NCBI GenBank assembly: GCA_024276825.1
Contig: JAJRWI010000069.1
Coordinates: 1 to 64,000, forward strand
Length of the DNA: 64,000 nucleotides
Direction of reading: 5' to 3'
From: an archaeon
GTDB taxonomy: Archaea; Asgardarchaeota; Thorarchaeia; Thorarchaeales; Thorarchaeaceae
Below are positions 34,297 to 44,249 of the stretch, in pieces (positions within the stretch are counted from its first letter, which is position 1; the number at the start of each line of letters is the position of its first letter). The position numbers were made by a program, and so were the translations under genes. The notes under the pieces were generated by a model. It searched no databases. It saw only the letters and a list, made by a program, of their open reading frames with translations, and was not told the DNA's origin.

Positions 34297-35802
34297 TCAC
34301 CTCACGAAATAGGTACGACGTAGCCAATTGAGATCTCTAGTGAAGAGTTGTCGAATGTCCTTTATGTCAAGGGATGCCATATACATGCGGCCCGCCCCAA
34401 GGCCCCATGCAAGTACAGTGTTTTTAATTCCAAGAGGATATGTAACTTCTGGTCTGAATAGCCCACCAGGAGCGACTTCGATCCACCCTAAAACCTCGTG
34501 TTTGGCATAGCCCTCAATAGAAGGTTCTGTGAATGGGAATTGTCCGGGTTTCCATTTCATCTTCTTTAGTCCAACTCTTTTGCAAATCTCGCTGATGTAA
34601 CCCATCAGGTCTCTGAGTGTCAGATTGTGATCACTGATAATGCCTTCACATTGATTGAACTCTTGAGCATGGGTTGCACTAAGAGTTTCAGATCTAAAGT
34701 TTCGATCAATGATGAACATTTTCTGAGGAGGCTCTGGATATTCCCATAGATAACGCATAGAAACAGGAGTTGTGTGAGATCTCAATACAAGGCGGGTAGT
34801 CACTTCTCTTGAGAAGGGGGCTTTCCACCCGGTAGACCCCGTTTTGCCACCGTTTTCATGCGTTGCTTTGAGTTCCTTGAAATATCGTTCATCAGGGATC
34901 TCACCATGATCATAGGGAGATACAACTCGGAACTGGTCCTGAACATCACGTGCAGGATGATCCTGCGGCACAAATAATGCATCATTGTTCCAGAACTCGG
35001 TCTCCACGAATGGGCCGAACCATTCGTTGAACCCAAGACCTACAAGTATCTCCTTGAGCCAATCAATAAACTCTGCATAGGGGTGCTTCTTGCCATAGTT
35101 TGCAAAGGCGGGCTCAAGTTCAACATTAAAGGGTCGAAAAGTCTTCCCCTTCCAAGTGCCAGACATCAACATGTCCGAGGTAAGGTTAGCAATGCCTTCT
35201 GATGCTTTTGATAACATTGCCTGAATCTTGGAGCTCGATTCCTTTACTATCTCTGCGTGGAACACTTTGGTCTTTGTAATCTTGACTAGCTTCCTTTCAA
35301 TGGCCTGCTTTAGAAGCGCATTCATGTTTTTCGGGACTGCATTATTACTCTTGAGATGCTGTAGAAGGTCCCTTAGATTGGTTTCATGGCGGTCGCCCAC
35401 GACTTTCAGGTTTGGAGGACCAGCGCCCTTTTCGATCTGCAGGAGACCCTTACGCTTTGCCCAGTTCATTGCAATGCCTTTTTCTTGTTTAGAGAGCCCA
35501 GCTTCACTGACTGCGGAGTCCATTGAAGCAGAGCCGCCAAGTTTTTGTACTGCATCAAAAAGTCGAAATTCGGGGAGGTCATTCTCTGCATAGCTCAGAC
35601 CCTCATCAGTGAGAGAGTAGGATTCGAACTCATTAATGGTGAGTCTGATAAGGTCACGTTGGGCAAGCGAGTTGAGGATTGAGATTATTCGCTCCTCTTT
35701 CTGGCCAAGTGCTTCAGCAATCTCTCCTGCTGAAACAAGGCCATCTTTGCGCACGAGGTATTCAAGGACCTCTCTTTCACCTGTTGTCAACTGTTCGGAC
35801 AT
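34297..35802 (-). CDS. pheS: phenylalanine--tRNA ligase alpha subunit
   Basis: The catalytic subunit of PheRS, 501 residues. Residues 1 to about 190 hold the archaeal N-terminal winged-helix region (EREVLEYLVRKDGLVSAGEI and following repeats), which binds the tRNA. The class II core follows: motif 2 in QDQFRVVSPYDHGEI-like sequence, the FNQCEGIISDHNLTLRDLMG segment, and motif 3 in EVAPGGLFRPEV with GLGAGRMYMASL. GAGGAG lies about 15 bases upstream of ATG 35802. It heads the pheST operon, whose leader is described at 35839-35910. Confidence 0.96.
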   Translation of the reverse strand: MSEQLTTGEREVLEYLVRKDGLVSAGEIAEALGQKEERIISILNSLAQRDLIRLTINEFESYSLTDEGLSYAENDLPEFRLFDAVQKLGGSASMDSAVSEAGLSKQEKGIAMNWAKRKGLLQIEKGAGPPNLKVVGDRHETNLRDLLQHLKSNNAVPKNMNALLKQAIERKLVKITKTKVFHAEIVKESSSKIQAMLSKASEGIANLTSDMLMSGTWKGKTFRPFNVELEPAFANYGKKHPYAEFIDWLKEILVGLGFNEWFGPFVETEFWNNDALFVPQDHPARDVQDQFRVVSPYDHGEIPDERYFKELKATHENGGKTGSTGWKAPFSREVTTRLVLRSHTTPVSMRYLWEYPEPPQKMFIIDRNFRSETLSATHAQEFNQCEGIISDHNLTLRDLMGYISEICKRVGLKKMKWKPGQFPFTEPSIEGYAKHEVLGWIEVAPGGLFRPEVTYPLGIKNTVLAWGLGAGRMYMASLDIKDIRQLFTRDLNWLRRTYFVR

Positions 35803-35838
35803 CTGGCACTCAAAACTCCTCTAGTCTGTTGCAATGAA

Positions 35839-35910
35839 TGTACCGCATTTGGCGTCTGACATGAATCAGACAAAGTAGCCCATGGAATCAATAATGAAAT
35901 TGGCGGTACA
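35839..35910 (-). promoter_or_regulatory. structured 5' leader of pheST
   Basis: On the minus strand an eight-base stem, TGTACCGC (35910-35903) with GCGGTACA (35846-35839), encloses a hairpin GTCTGA-TTCATG-TCAGAC (35871-35854). It lies between the predicted start of transcription and the pheS ATG. It may be a regulatory RNA or an operator pair. The pairing is exact, but no function is known to me. Confidence 0.4.
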
Positions 35911-35948
35911 TCCAACCTTCACCTGAATATCAGAGGAGGGTATCGCAT

Positions 35949-35957
35949 GTATAAAGA
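35949..35957 (-). promoter_or_regulatory. TATA box of pheST
   Basis: TCTTTATAC on the minus strand (GTATAAAGA on the + strand). Transcription should start near 35922-35928, giving a leader of about 120 bases that contains the paired elements at 35839-35910. Confidence 0.5.
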
Positions 35958-35985
35958 TATCGCTCATTAATTGTGGCTCATTCAA

Positions 35986-38900
35986 TCATTCATCCCAATC
36001 AGATGGTAGAGATTCAATAATGCGATTTAGACGCTTTCTAACAAATAGTCCGATTAATGGCAGGACCAGACCACCAGTAAATACAGGAGTTGTTGCAGCA
36101 TCAACCATCAGAGGAATTGGAGCGGACTCGATGACAATATTGAATGTGTCATGATAAGTGGCAATTGCGGGTATTCCAGAGATTGTAAGATTTATTGAAT
36201 AGACTCCTATCACCTCAGCATGAAATGTCAGAGATATGGAGCCCGTTGAGCCCACTACGATCTGTCCCAGTTGAGTTCTATTATCAGGTCTTGTGATCTT
36301 GTAACTCAAAAGCCCAGTCCATGACATATCAGGTCCCAGAATACTGATATTTAGGCATACTGTGCAGTTTGACCCAAGATACGGCGAGATGACCTCAGCA
36401 ACGAAAACATCAACAATTGGCTGGACTTTTATCATTCTCGTCTGATATGCTGGAGCAAAGTTGCTGTCACCATTGAATGAGAAGTTGAGGAGTATCAAGC
36501 CAGCAGGTAAGTCATGTAATTGAATAGTTGCAATGCCTCTAAAACTAGTAGGTATAGAGGTGTCAATAATACACATGCCTTCCAGAAACGCCTTGACTTC
36601 AATCTCAACATTGGATACCTTGGCAGTTGGTGATGATAGAGTAATAGTCGCTCTGACTGGGTTTCCGAAGGTGAACACCCAATCGACATCCACTTCCATG
36701 TCTGTCTGATATCGTGATAGTGTTGTAATCTGGAAGTCGCAACTGGAGATAAACTCATTGCCCTCATAAGAAACAACCAGCGAGTAATTACCAGTAAGCG
36801 TGGGGGTCCAGCTGACCTCTATAACTCCATCATTTGTTTCATACTTCGTGACTGATGACAATGGGCTACCGAGAATCTCATTGCCCAAGGGGTCGTAAAG
36901 GCTTATTGAAACATCGACCGAGTCCAGTGGGATGTCGAGTGAGTCTGTTATGATGAGTGAAATATATTGTTCATGACCAAGGATTCCATCAGCAGAAGCT
37001 TGCTGAATCATTATTTTCGAAACTGTTGTGATGTTGAATGTGAATTCGCCGTGTGTACCAATTCGGGTTGGCGTGTTGGCTACTGATATGCTCAGATGAT
37101 ATTGACCAACAGGTAATTTGAAAACTGACAACCCTGTCCAATTGTTGTCACTCATCAGACGGCTAGATACATCAATTGGATGTGTGCCATTCTCCAACAG
37201 AATTTCAATGTTCAATTGAGATGGTTCAATTGTTTCGCCCATTTCATTCAGGCATATTATTCGTACCGAAGCGTTCAGCGCCCGATCAAACGACTTGGGG
37301 GATTCAAAGGACACAGTAGTTGTTCCAAAGACGAACAGCTCTATTGCAGTGTTTGATGGATGATAATGAGCAGTGCCATTAAATATGAAGATGATTGAAT
37401 AGTTGCCCATATATGGAAATGTAAGATTGAGCTTTTCAGGCATATTACTAGATTGCATTAGTAGCCCGCCATTAACAGGACCAAACTCGGAGTGATAGAT
37501 AGAATAGCCAAGCGAGAACCCTTCAAGGGGAGCGTCATTGGAGTCGGTCAGTAATACAGAGAGAGAAACTACAGTTTCAGAGGCTATCACAGTATCTAGC
37601 TGGGCCTGCACATGAATAAGCGTGCCATATCTTGCGTCGATATTATCAGCCTCATTGCTGGAGAGATAGACACCTGCTCCATCAAAGCTAGCAATGATGG
37701 TCCAGAAACCCTGGTCGTTGATCGAAACAACCCAAGTCACATATCCAGATGAATTGGTTGTCAGGGTGACAGGGCCGATTGTCTTTGTCCCCGGACCAAT
37801 AATCTCAACAGTGAGGTCAAAGCCAGCCATGATAGAGTCCCAATAATCGGTCATTCGTACAACAATAGTGACAGTTTGACCAACTAGAATATCATAATTG
37901 GAAAGGGTGATGTTCAAGTTTATTGGACAGTAGACAGTATGGCTTGATTCGTGATATGCAGAGTGTACTGTGGTTGTTTCCTGGGACTGCAATTCAACGC
38001 GATACAGACCAGAAACTGATGGAGTAAATGTTAGATTAGCAGCCCCGTTTTCTAGCACCAGATTGATAGAATTCGACCATGTTCCAAGTTTGATTAGTAC
38101 ACCATAGGGGTCAGAAAGCCAGACCGTTACGGACACTCCAGATATGATGCCACCAAGGTCATCATGAGCTGAAATCAAGATGATCACATCATCCCCCAAA
38201 GATGGAGGGCTAGGCATGAATTGAACAGAGAGGCTGCAATTGGTCATGACAGTTAACTGAGTTTCCTGACTACCACCAATAGTGAAATATTCTTCATGGG
38301 GTTCAACTCTAAGTGTAAGCATTCCTGTAGTATGATTAGCAAAATATGTCATTCGGGCAGTGCCATTCTCATCAGTGATCGTAGTGCTAGACCATACAGG
38401 CAGAAGGTCTATGCCTAGAAGGGCAAAATCCACTTGAATATTAGAAACATCACTCTCAGCGGCCATCTGATAGACAAACTCAACTGATGTGAAGAGATCA
38501 ATATTATCAGCTGACAATGCAAGATTAGCTGACACCATTTCAAGGACCGATATATAGACATTAGTTGAATTCTCTAAGTAAAGGAATGATGGGCTATGGT
38601 AGATCATTATCCTTGCCAATCCGCGGGCCGCAGGAGTCCAGTGAGTCTGAGTTGTCCCATCATTACTTAGAAATACAGATTGAAAGACCAGTGTATCATT
38701 CATATAAATGGACATTGTCAGGTTTCTTCCAGAGATATATTGACCAAGTTTGTCGAGAATTCCAGTATCTATAGACAGGGTTTCGCCAAGAATAACTGAT
38801 GGTGCAACACTGAGTTTAAAGTTTGGCGTGACATAGACCTGCTGAATCTGAACAATCTCTGCAGGTGCATTCAGATCTGCACCCGGATAGGAAGCGGTTA

Positions 38901-41900
38901 TCATAAAGTCCCCAATATTATTGAATGTGTAAGATATAACGCATATGCCATCCGCATCAGTGATTAGTTCTGATGAGTAGATGACAGTTTCGTCAGAATC
39001 TCTTATTGAAAAAGACACTTCCGAATTGCTCAGCGGAACCCCTTGCCAATTTATTAGAGAGATTATGATACCCCGTGTGGAAGTCTGTATTAGCGGCGAA
39101 GTTGGATTAATGTTTATCTCAGTAATGCCAAGTACAGTTTTGGATATTTGGTTAGTAGAGCTCAACAGAAAGTCTTGAGAGTCGAAAGTTGAAATGACAG
39201 ATAAAGTGCCGGGATGCGAGAGTGTGAAGCTGATAATGATAATGCCATGTTCATTTGTTATGTCTGTATTATCGAAAAAGATCTCGCCATCCAAGAATAA
39301 CTGAGTTGATATACTCATATTAAAAACTGGATATCCCAGAGAGTCAACCAGTTGCACTTGAAGTGTTGCATTATCAACTGCTCTTAGAGGGCCATCCCAT
39401 TCGATAAGGAGTGCTGATGACTCACAGACCTCCACCAAATTTATTGAGCTGGCAGATTCATACCACAATTGACGAGAAGATGATGTATTGATTATTATTG
39501 AACCACGAACATCCGGAGTCCAAGAAACATTCAGATGACCATCGTCATCTGTTAGGCCCGAAATACTTAGTCCTTGGGTTGTGACATTGACAAGAATGTT
39601 CGTGACAGGAGTGCTGAGATGATTTGTGGCAAGAACATCAATCCATGATTGAATGCCAACCTGCAGATTCGTGCCCACTTCGACTGTGAGCATCAGTGGG
39701 ATATAGGTGTCTGTGTTTTTAGCGATAGAGGCAGACCCGCGAGATATGCTTCCTTCATAGATTGACTCTATCTTATACGAGCCAGCTGTGTCAGGAGTCC
39801 AGTTGTAGGCTATTGTTCCGTCCTGAGAAGTGGTCAATGTGATGTTGATTATTTGCGTTGAGGGCAAGTATGTGATTATCAAGATGAGTGTTTCTGATGA
39901 AAGAGAATAGTTCATCGAGTCCAACAGCCGTGCACCTATTAGGTAGGACTGATCTACGAGGGTATCAGATGGAATGCCGGTTAGTTGAAGATTGCTTGAA
40001 CTCCATGAAACTATATTATCATTTGAATCACAGAATTGAAGATGCAGAGTTCCAGCAAAGTTGGCATTGATTGAGTAGACACCATTCTCGCCAAGATAGA
40101 TTGTGAACTCAATTTGTCCATTGATGTCTGTAATTAAGTAGTCATCCATGATGATAGCTCCCGTCGGAGATCTAACATTGATGAGAATCTGTTCATCAGA
40201 TAGATTCTCCCCAGACAGGGTGGAGAGGGTGAGATTTACTGTGATGTTCGAATATTGGTTCTGTGATTCAACATTCTGCCAAGTTATCCGAGTTGGCTCT
40301 GAAACAATTATATCCCCACTGAATTCTGAGGACTCAATCGTTCCATTTCGGGAGAACAGAAGCCTGTAGGTGAAGGTCCCACGCGTATCAGGGGTCCAAT
40401 TGAAAGTACTGACACCCTCTATTGACTTGTCGCTTGCAGAGTACACAAGAGTAGATCCATAATAGACCTCAAAATTCACAGTCTGAGAGGCGATAAACGA
40501 GCCATTTTCTTGAAAGTGCAATGACCAGTTCACTATTGCTGATGTGGATAGTTCCGAATAAACCACGCTGTCCGCAACGAAATATGTGGGCCTAGGGGCA
40601 TTAAGAACAATAGGCTCGCTGATAAGTAGAGATTCACACCACGCCCTATCAAGTATGACATTTAAATCGTAATTTCCCTCTGTAAGGTCACTGGTGGGGA
40701 TCTCAATGTTGAATGATGAAACCTGATCGTAATAGTACCATTCCTTATAGAATGATTGATTTCCGACTCTAACAGTCAAATTCGTTGGACCTGCTGGTTT
40801 GCCTGTATCAAGAGCCCATGTGACTGTTGAGTTAATCATATCGCCAATGAGAGCAGATGAGTTGAACACTTCCAGTGATCCATTCAATGAACCTGTAGTG
40901 TTTACTTCGGTCCTTGCGAATGCCCGACAATCACCGTAGTCATTCAACATTATAGAGATGTTAGAGGAACCCAAGACATCTTGAGTTTGTGGGACTTGGA
41001 TGATTAGAGTGTCACTGTTAGCTACATTATCAAACTTGAATATTTCATTGAATGCAGATACTTGAACAGTGTGCGAAACTTTGGTTGAATTAATTGAGAT
41101 ATCAATTGACAACCCTTGTCCAATATGTGAATAACCGACTGATGTGATTGCAATGTTCTGTCCTGTAGGTTTCATCAATCTTAACCTGAGCCCAAGAATT
41201 GAAACCATTTCCAATACATCAGCTGTAAAGACTGGCTGCCAGAAATCTGTCGAGTTGAACCAGCCATCGATAAAACTATTCTGCAGGAGATCTTCTATCA
41301 GCGAGATGTTGAATATATCTAGGCTAATTGTGAACGAGGAGTTTAGTAGGGCTATTGTTGCCACATCACGGGATAGGGCCCACAGATCATCATATTGTAC
41401 CCTATTCGCTATCACTGATGCAATCTCGTTAGCCATTGCAGTGGTAATCAGATCAAGACGTAATGCAGTTCTTGTAGATAGATAGTCTATGGCAGACTGC
41501 TTTTTGGCGAATGGAAGTATAGTCCATGATTGAGAAGACCATCTTCCACTCTGATACTCGTTCATGACTGCAGATTCAAGTTGTGTTCTATAGGATATGG
41601 AATCAAGACCATCTAGAAGGTTCAATGCTTCAATAGCAGCAACAGAGTACTGCATTGATGGTGTCCAGATGAACGAGTCCATGGGTCTGAAATGTCCCGA
41701 TGATGCTTGACATTGTTGAATCTGTGATATAGCTGAAGTTCGCATTGCATTATCGAGAATAAATCCACAGGCGTTGGTCAGTTCAACGCCGAACAATTGA
41801 GACCACACACTTAGATCAAAATACTGAGTTGATGAGATATACGAGGCATATTCTTGAGGAACATGTGTTGTGATATTGACCAGATCAGGATATTCTGACC

Positions 41901-43770
41901 AGCGACTGAACATCTCAAGATAATCGGAGATTGATGACATATTTGTTATTTGAAATGAATGGGCATATCTTGCAGTCTTTGCAATCCAGTAACTCCACAT
42001 GAGAGACGGAATTGGTTCCATGTTCTCAAATCCTACTTCAGACCTGCAGGCTTCGACAAAGTCAATCAGGCCAGCAGTGCTAGCCCCAATTTCAACAAGG
42101 CATGTGGCCACAATATCAGTATGAATTAATTTGCCAACTTGGTCCCACTTATCTCGACCAAAACCTCCTGAGGGTAATTGAACCGAAGTCAGCCATGAAA
42201 TCCCATTTGTTCTGTTCTCTTCGGCCAATGTACCCAAGACCGACATTGTTGTGAGAGCATTTGCAGTTCCTCTTACAATTTCAATAGACGGAGGAATTTT
42301 GTCAGTGTAAGAGCCATCTCCATTGGAGGTCTGATCAAGTATCCACTCTGTCAGTTTATATGGATCATTGTGAGATTTTCCCAGAATTTGCAATGATAGA
42401 ACATACTGAGCTGCATAGGAATTACTTGGCGACAGAGATGATGGATTGTATGATACACCTCCCCAGAAGTCGGGATTGGGAGTATCACCCCCATCTATTA
42501 CACAGTCCCTTAACCAAGACTCGAGTGAAACTGTGTCAATTGCGCTCAGACTGCCAGAATAATTCAATGATTCAAGGACATAATAAGTGACTGTAATCGA
42601 GTCTTCAAAACCACCTTCTGGCATTTGTTTGCTTGCGAGCGTATCTGCAAGTAATGAAATATTGAAACGTTTTGATCCTATGATTGACGCAATCCAAAGG
42701 CCATTTGCTATCGATGTGTTTGTCACTTTGCCATCGATCAAAGAAGTGTAGAAGTTAGCAGTGACTCCATCATCAAGGTAGAGTCGATCAAGTGCATTTT
42801 CAATCATTCCACTATTATTATCCAGCCATGAAATCCAGTCTTGACCATTAAGGACTTCATATGCAATATGCACAGCATGATATATGGCCTCAATTCTCGG
42901 GGTGTGAAAATAGGAGAAACCTCCTTCTACAACATCTGTGTGTGAGGCTTGTGCAGATCTGACAGTTATGGATGTAGAGGACTCTTTGAGTGTAGGGACA
43001 TAGGCCAATAGATTGACAAGTAAATCAATGCCAGACTCGGTCATTCTTGTCGGGCTTTCTGCAGAGAGTAGAAACATGTCGAGCGGCCACGAGTCATATC
43101 TCAGGACAGGAAGCCTTTCAGGAGCGTCTGCGCTAGTGAGATTCACTAGTCGTGAGTGTTCGGTTTGTGCGATGTCAAGTGGCAAAGCAACTTCATTTTC
43201 TGTGGTAATCATATCACCACTTGTGATTGTATTTGGATAGTAGAAAAAGACTGCCTTCTCATAAGCCGGTGTGGTGAATAGGGTGTTTGATGAGAAGGCA
43301 GTGTGGGAGGGAGAACCTCGATTTTTGAGCCTGTGCAATATCCATGCAGAGCGGCCCAAGAGTATCAGGGGAGCATCACATTGAAGAAGAGAGGAGAGGA
43401 GAGAGTTGGAAACCAAGGATCCATTGTCAGCTCCCATACTCGCATCAAGTATTATAGCTGGAGACCCAGAGATTACTGAGGCTGTGATCTCATCTGCAGA
43501 AATAATCTTGGTCACTATTCCTCGTGCTTCGAGAACCTTTGCAATTTCAAAGCCATGAGACGTAATTGATGTGTTCAATGCTTGTATGATTATATAGGGT
43601 GTAGCATCAATAATAATTCCAGGTGTTGCACTAGTCATTGTGTTCTCGACTTGTTTGGGCCTTGAGTCATCATATGAGAATAATGAGCGTAATTGATCGC
43701 TTGCAGTCGGTTGGGATGACAATAATATCAAGAGTGCGAAGGTAAGTGCAACAATCCATTTACTATTCAT
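35986..43770 (-). CDS. giant surface protein: alpha/alpha toroid plus many Ig-like domains
   Basis: The largest gene here. Starting at ATG 43770 gives 2,594 residues with a clear signal peptide (MNSKWIVALTFALLILLSS); the frame from 43812 adds 14 unlikely residues. Residues about 40-270 resemble a glutamine-amidotransferase-like alpha/beta domain (IIIDATPYIIIQALNTS, APLILLGRS). About 280-800 is an alpha/alpha toroid of prenyltransferase/squalene-cyclase type repeats (MPEGGFEDSITVTYYVLESL, QLPSGGFGRD). The remaining about 1,700 residues are tandem Ig/macroglobulin-like beta domains, many with a W-T-P-x-x-x-G-x-Y motif. A single membrane helix (FTGGLVLPLIGLFV) and basic tail end it. Many N-x-S/T sites suggest N-glycosylation. 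It probably stands on the cell surface; there is no thioester Cys-x-Glu-Gln. Confidence 0.85.
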   Translation of the reverse strand: MNSKWIVALTFALLILLSSQPTASDQLRSLFSYDDSRPKQVENTMTSATPGIIIDATPYIIIQALNTSITSHGFEIAKVLEARGIVTKIISADEITASVISGSPAIILDASMGADNGSLVSNSLLSSLLQCDAPLILLGRSAWILHRLKNRGSPSHTAFSSNTLFTTPAYEKAVFFYYPNTITSGDMITTENEVALPLDIAQTEHSRLVNLTSADAPERLPVLRYDSWPLDMFLLSAESPTRMTESGIDLLVNLLAYVPTLKESSTSITVRSAQASHTDVVEGGFSYFHTPRIEAIYHAVHIAYEVLNGQDWISWLDNNSGMIENALDRLYLDDGVTANFYTSLIDGKVTNTSIANGLWIASIIGSKRFNISLLADTLASKQMPEGGFEDSITVTYYVLESLNYSGSLSAIDTVSLESWLRDCVIDGGDTPNPDFWGGVSYNPSSLSPSNSYAAQYVLSLQILGKSHNDPYKLTEWILDQTSNGDGSYTDKIPPSIEIVRGTANALTTMSVLGTLAEENRTNGISWLTSVQLPSGGFGRDKWDQVGKLIHTDIVATCLVEIGASTAGLIDFVEACRSEVGFENMEPIPSLMWSYWIAKTARYAHSFQITNMSSISDYLEMFSRWSEYPDLVNITTHVPQEYASYISSTQYFDLSVWSQLFGVELTNACGFILDNAMRTSAISQIQQCQASSGHFRPMDSFIWTPSMQYSVAAIEALNLLDGLDSISYRTQLESAVMNEYQSGRWSSQSWTILPFAKKQSAIDYLSTRTALRLDLITTAMANEIASVIANRVQYDDLWALSRDVATIALLNSSFTISLDIFNISLIEDLLQNSFIDGWFNSTDFWQPVFTADVLEMVSILGLRLRLMKPTGQNIAITSVGYSHIGQGLSIDISINSTKVSHTVQVSAFNEIFKFDNVANSDTLIIQVPQTQDVLGSSNISIMLNDYGDCRAFARTEVNTTGSLNGSLEVFNSSALIGDMINSTVTWALDTGKPAGPTNLTVRVGNQSFYKEWYYYDQVSSFNIEIPTSDLTEGNYDLNVILDRAWCESLLISEPIVLNAPRPTYFVADSVVYSELSTSAIVNWSLHFQENGSFIASQTVNFEVYYGSTLVYSASDKSIEGVSTFNWTPDTRGTFTYRLLFSRNGTIESSEFSGDIIVSEPTRITWQNVESQNQYSNITVNLTLSTLSGENLSDEQILINVRSPTGAIIMDDYLITDINGQIEFTIYLGENGVYSINANFAGTLHLQFCDSNDNIVSWSSSNLQLTGIPSDTLVDQSYLIGARLLDSMNYSLSSETLILIITYLPSTQIINITLTTSQDGTIAYNWTPDTAGSYKIESIYEGSISRGSASIAKNTDTYIPLMLTVEVGTNLQVGIQSWIDVLATNHLSTPVTNILVNVTTQGLSISGLTDDDGHLNVSWTPDVRGSIIINTSSSRQLWYESASSINLVEVCESSALLIEWDGPLRAVDNATLQVQLVDSLGYPVFNMSISTQLFLDGEIFFDNTDITNEHGIIIISFTLSHPGTLSVISTFDSQDFLLSSTNQISKTVLGITEININPTSPLIQTSTRGIIISLINWQGVPLSNSEVSFSIRDSDETVIYSSELITDADGICVISYTFNNIGDFMITASYPGADLNAPAEIVQIQQVYVTPNFKLSVAPSVILGETLSIDTGILDKLGQYISGRNLTMSIYMNDTLVFQSVFLSNDGTTQTHWTPAARGLARIMIYHSPSFLYLENSTNVYISVLEMVSANLALSADNIDLFTSVEFVYQMAAESDVSNIQVDFALLGIDLLPVWSSTTITDENGTARMTYFANHTTGMLTLRVEPHEEYFTIGGSQETQLTVMTNCSLSVQFMPSPPSLGDDVIILISAHDDLGGIISGVSVTVWLSDPYGVLIKLGTWSNSINLVLENGAANLTFTPSVSGLYRVELQSQETTTVHSAYHESSHTVYCPINLNITLSNYDILVGQTVTIVVRMTDYWDSIMAGFDLTVEIIGPGTKTIGPVTLTTNSSGYVTWVVSINDQGFWTIIASFDGAGVYLSSNEADNIDARYGTLIHVQAQLDTVIASETVVSLSVLLTDSNDAPLEGFSLGYSIYHSEFGPVNGGLLMQSSNMPEKLNLTFPYMGNYSIIFIFNGTAHYHPSNTAIELFVFGTTTVSFESPKSFDRALNASVRIICLNEMGETIEPSQLNIEILLENGTHPIDVSSRLMSDNNWTGLSVFKLPVGQYHLSISVANTPTRIGTHGEFTFNITTVSKIMIQQASADGILGHEQYISLIITDSLDIPLDSVDVSISLYDPLGNEILGSPLSSVTKYETNDGVIEVSWTPTLTGNYSLVVSYEGNEFISSCDFQITTLSRYQTDMEVDVDWVFTFGNPVRATITLSSPTAKVSNVEIEVKAFLEGMCIIDTSIPTSFRGIATIQLHDLPAGLILLNFSFNGDSNFAPAYQTRMIKVQPIVDVFVAEVISPYLGSNCTVCLNISILGPDMSWTGLLSYKITRPDNRTQLGQIVVGSTGSISLTFHAEVIGVYSINLTISGIPAIATYHDTFNIVIESAPIPLMVDAATTPVFTGGLVLPLIGLFVRKRLNRIIESLPSDWDE

Positions 43771-44249
43771 TAATTCACATATCCCCCATTGTTTTGATTG
43801 AATAATTCTCAAGTTGCTGAATTGAGATGATGATCGTGCATTGTGAAATCATGATTGTTCTACAGCCTTTCACATTAGCTCCAGCAATTGATGCAAGCGA
43901 TGCATAATGCTTCATTGTTGTTCATGAGAAAATATGAGGCGGAAAAATTTCAGAGGTTCGTGAAATTACGAAAGGATAGATGAGTGAGTAAAATGCGTAA
44001 AATTTGAGCCATAACCCTTTTAATTCAGTAAACTATCATATAGGTAGATAATTTAAGTAATTTAGAAGTATTATCATACTTTATCCATAAGTTTGGTATT
44101 AAGTAGAACCATATTGCAAAATAGCATGGTACAATCATTAGTGTGCTGTTGATGTTTCTATGAGTGCGTTTGATTAGTGAACATCTGAATTGGAATATAG
44201 AGGTCTCGGGGGCTTTATATCTTTGGCTTCCCATTGGTCCCATTGAATT
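43771..44249. other. 479-base divergent intergenic region
   Basis: No convincing gene. It carries the divergent promoters of the giant surface-protein gene and the gene at 44250. CTTTATATC at 44213-44221 is a good + strand TATA box, about 30 bases before ATG 44250, and predicts a leaderless message. I see no clear TATA box for the minus-strand gene. A TATA-like CTTTTAATTC near 44017-44026 has no obvious gene. The region is very AT-rich in its middle part. Confidence 0.5.

Noticed and set aside
41144..41485. ORFs opposite the giant surface protein
   Set aside because: Several short frames exist within 36-43.8 kb on both strands; none has a start signal or recognisable domain.
35986..43770. 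Alpha-2-macroglobulin identity for the giant protein
   Set aside because: The domain order is reversed and no Cys-x-Glu-Gln thioester is present; the resemblance is limited to the toroid and beta-domain types.
44025..44243. 72-residue minus-strand ORF in the intergenic region
   Set aside because: It has no ribosome site or promoter, odd composition, and overlaps the promoter of the gene at 44250.
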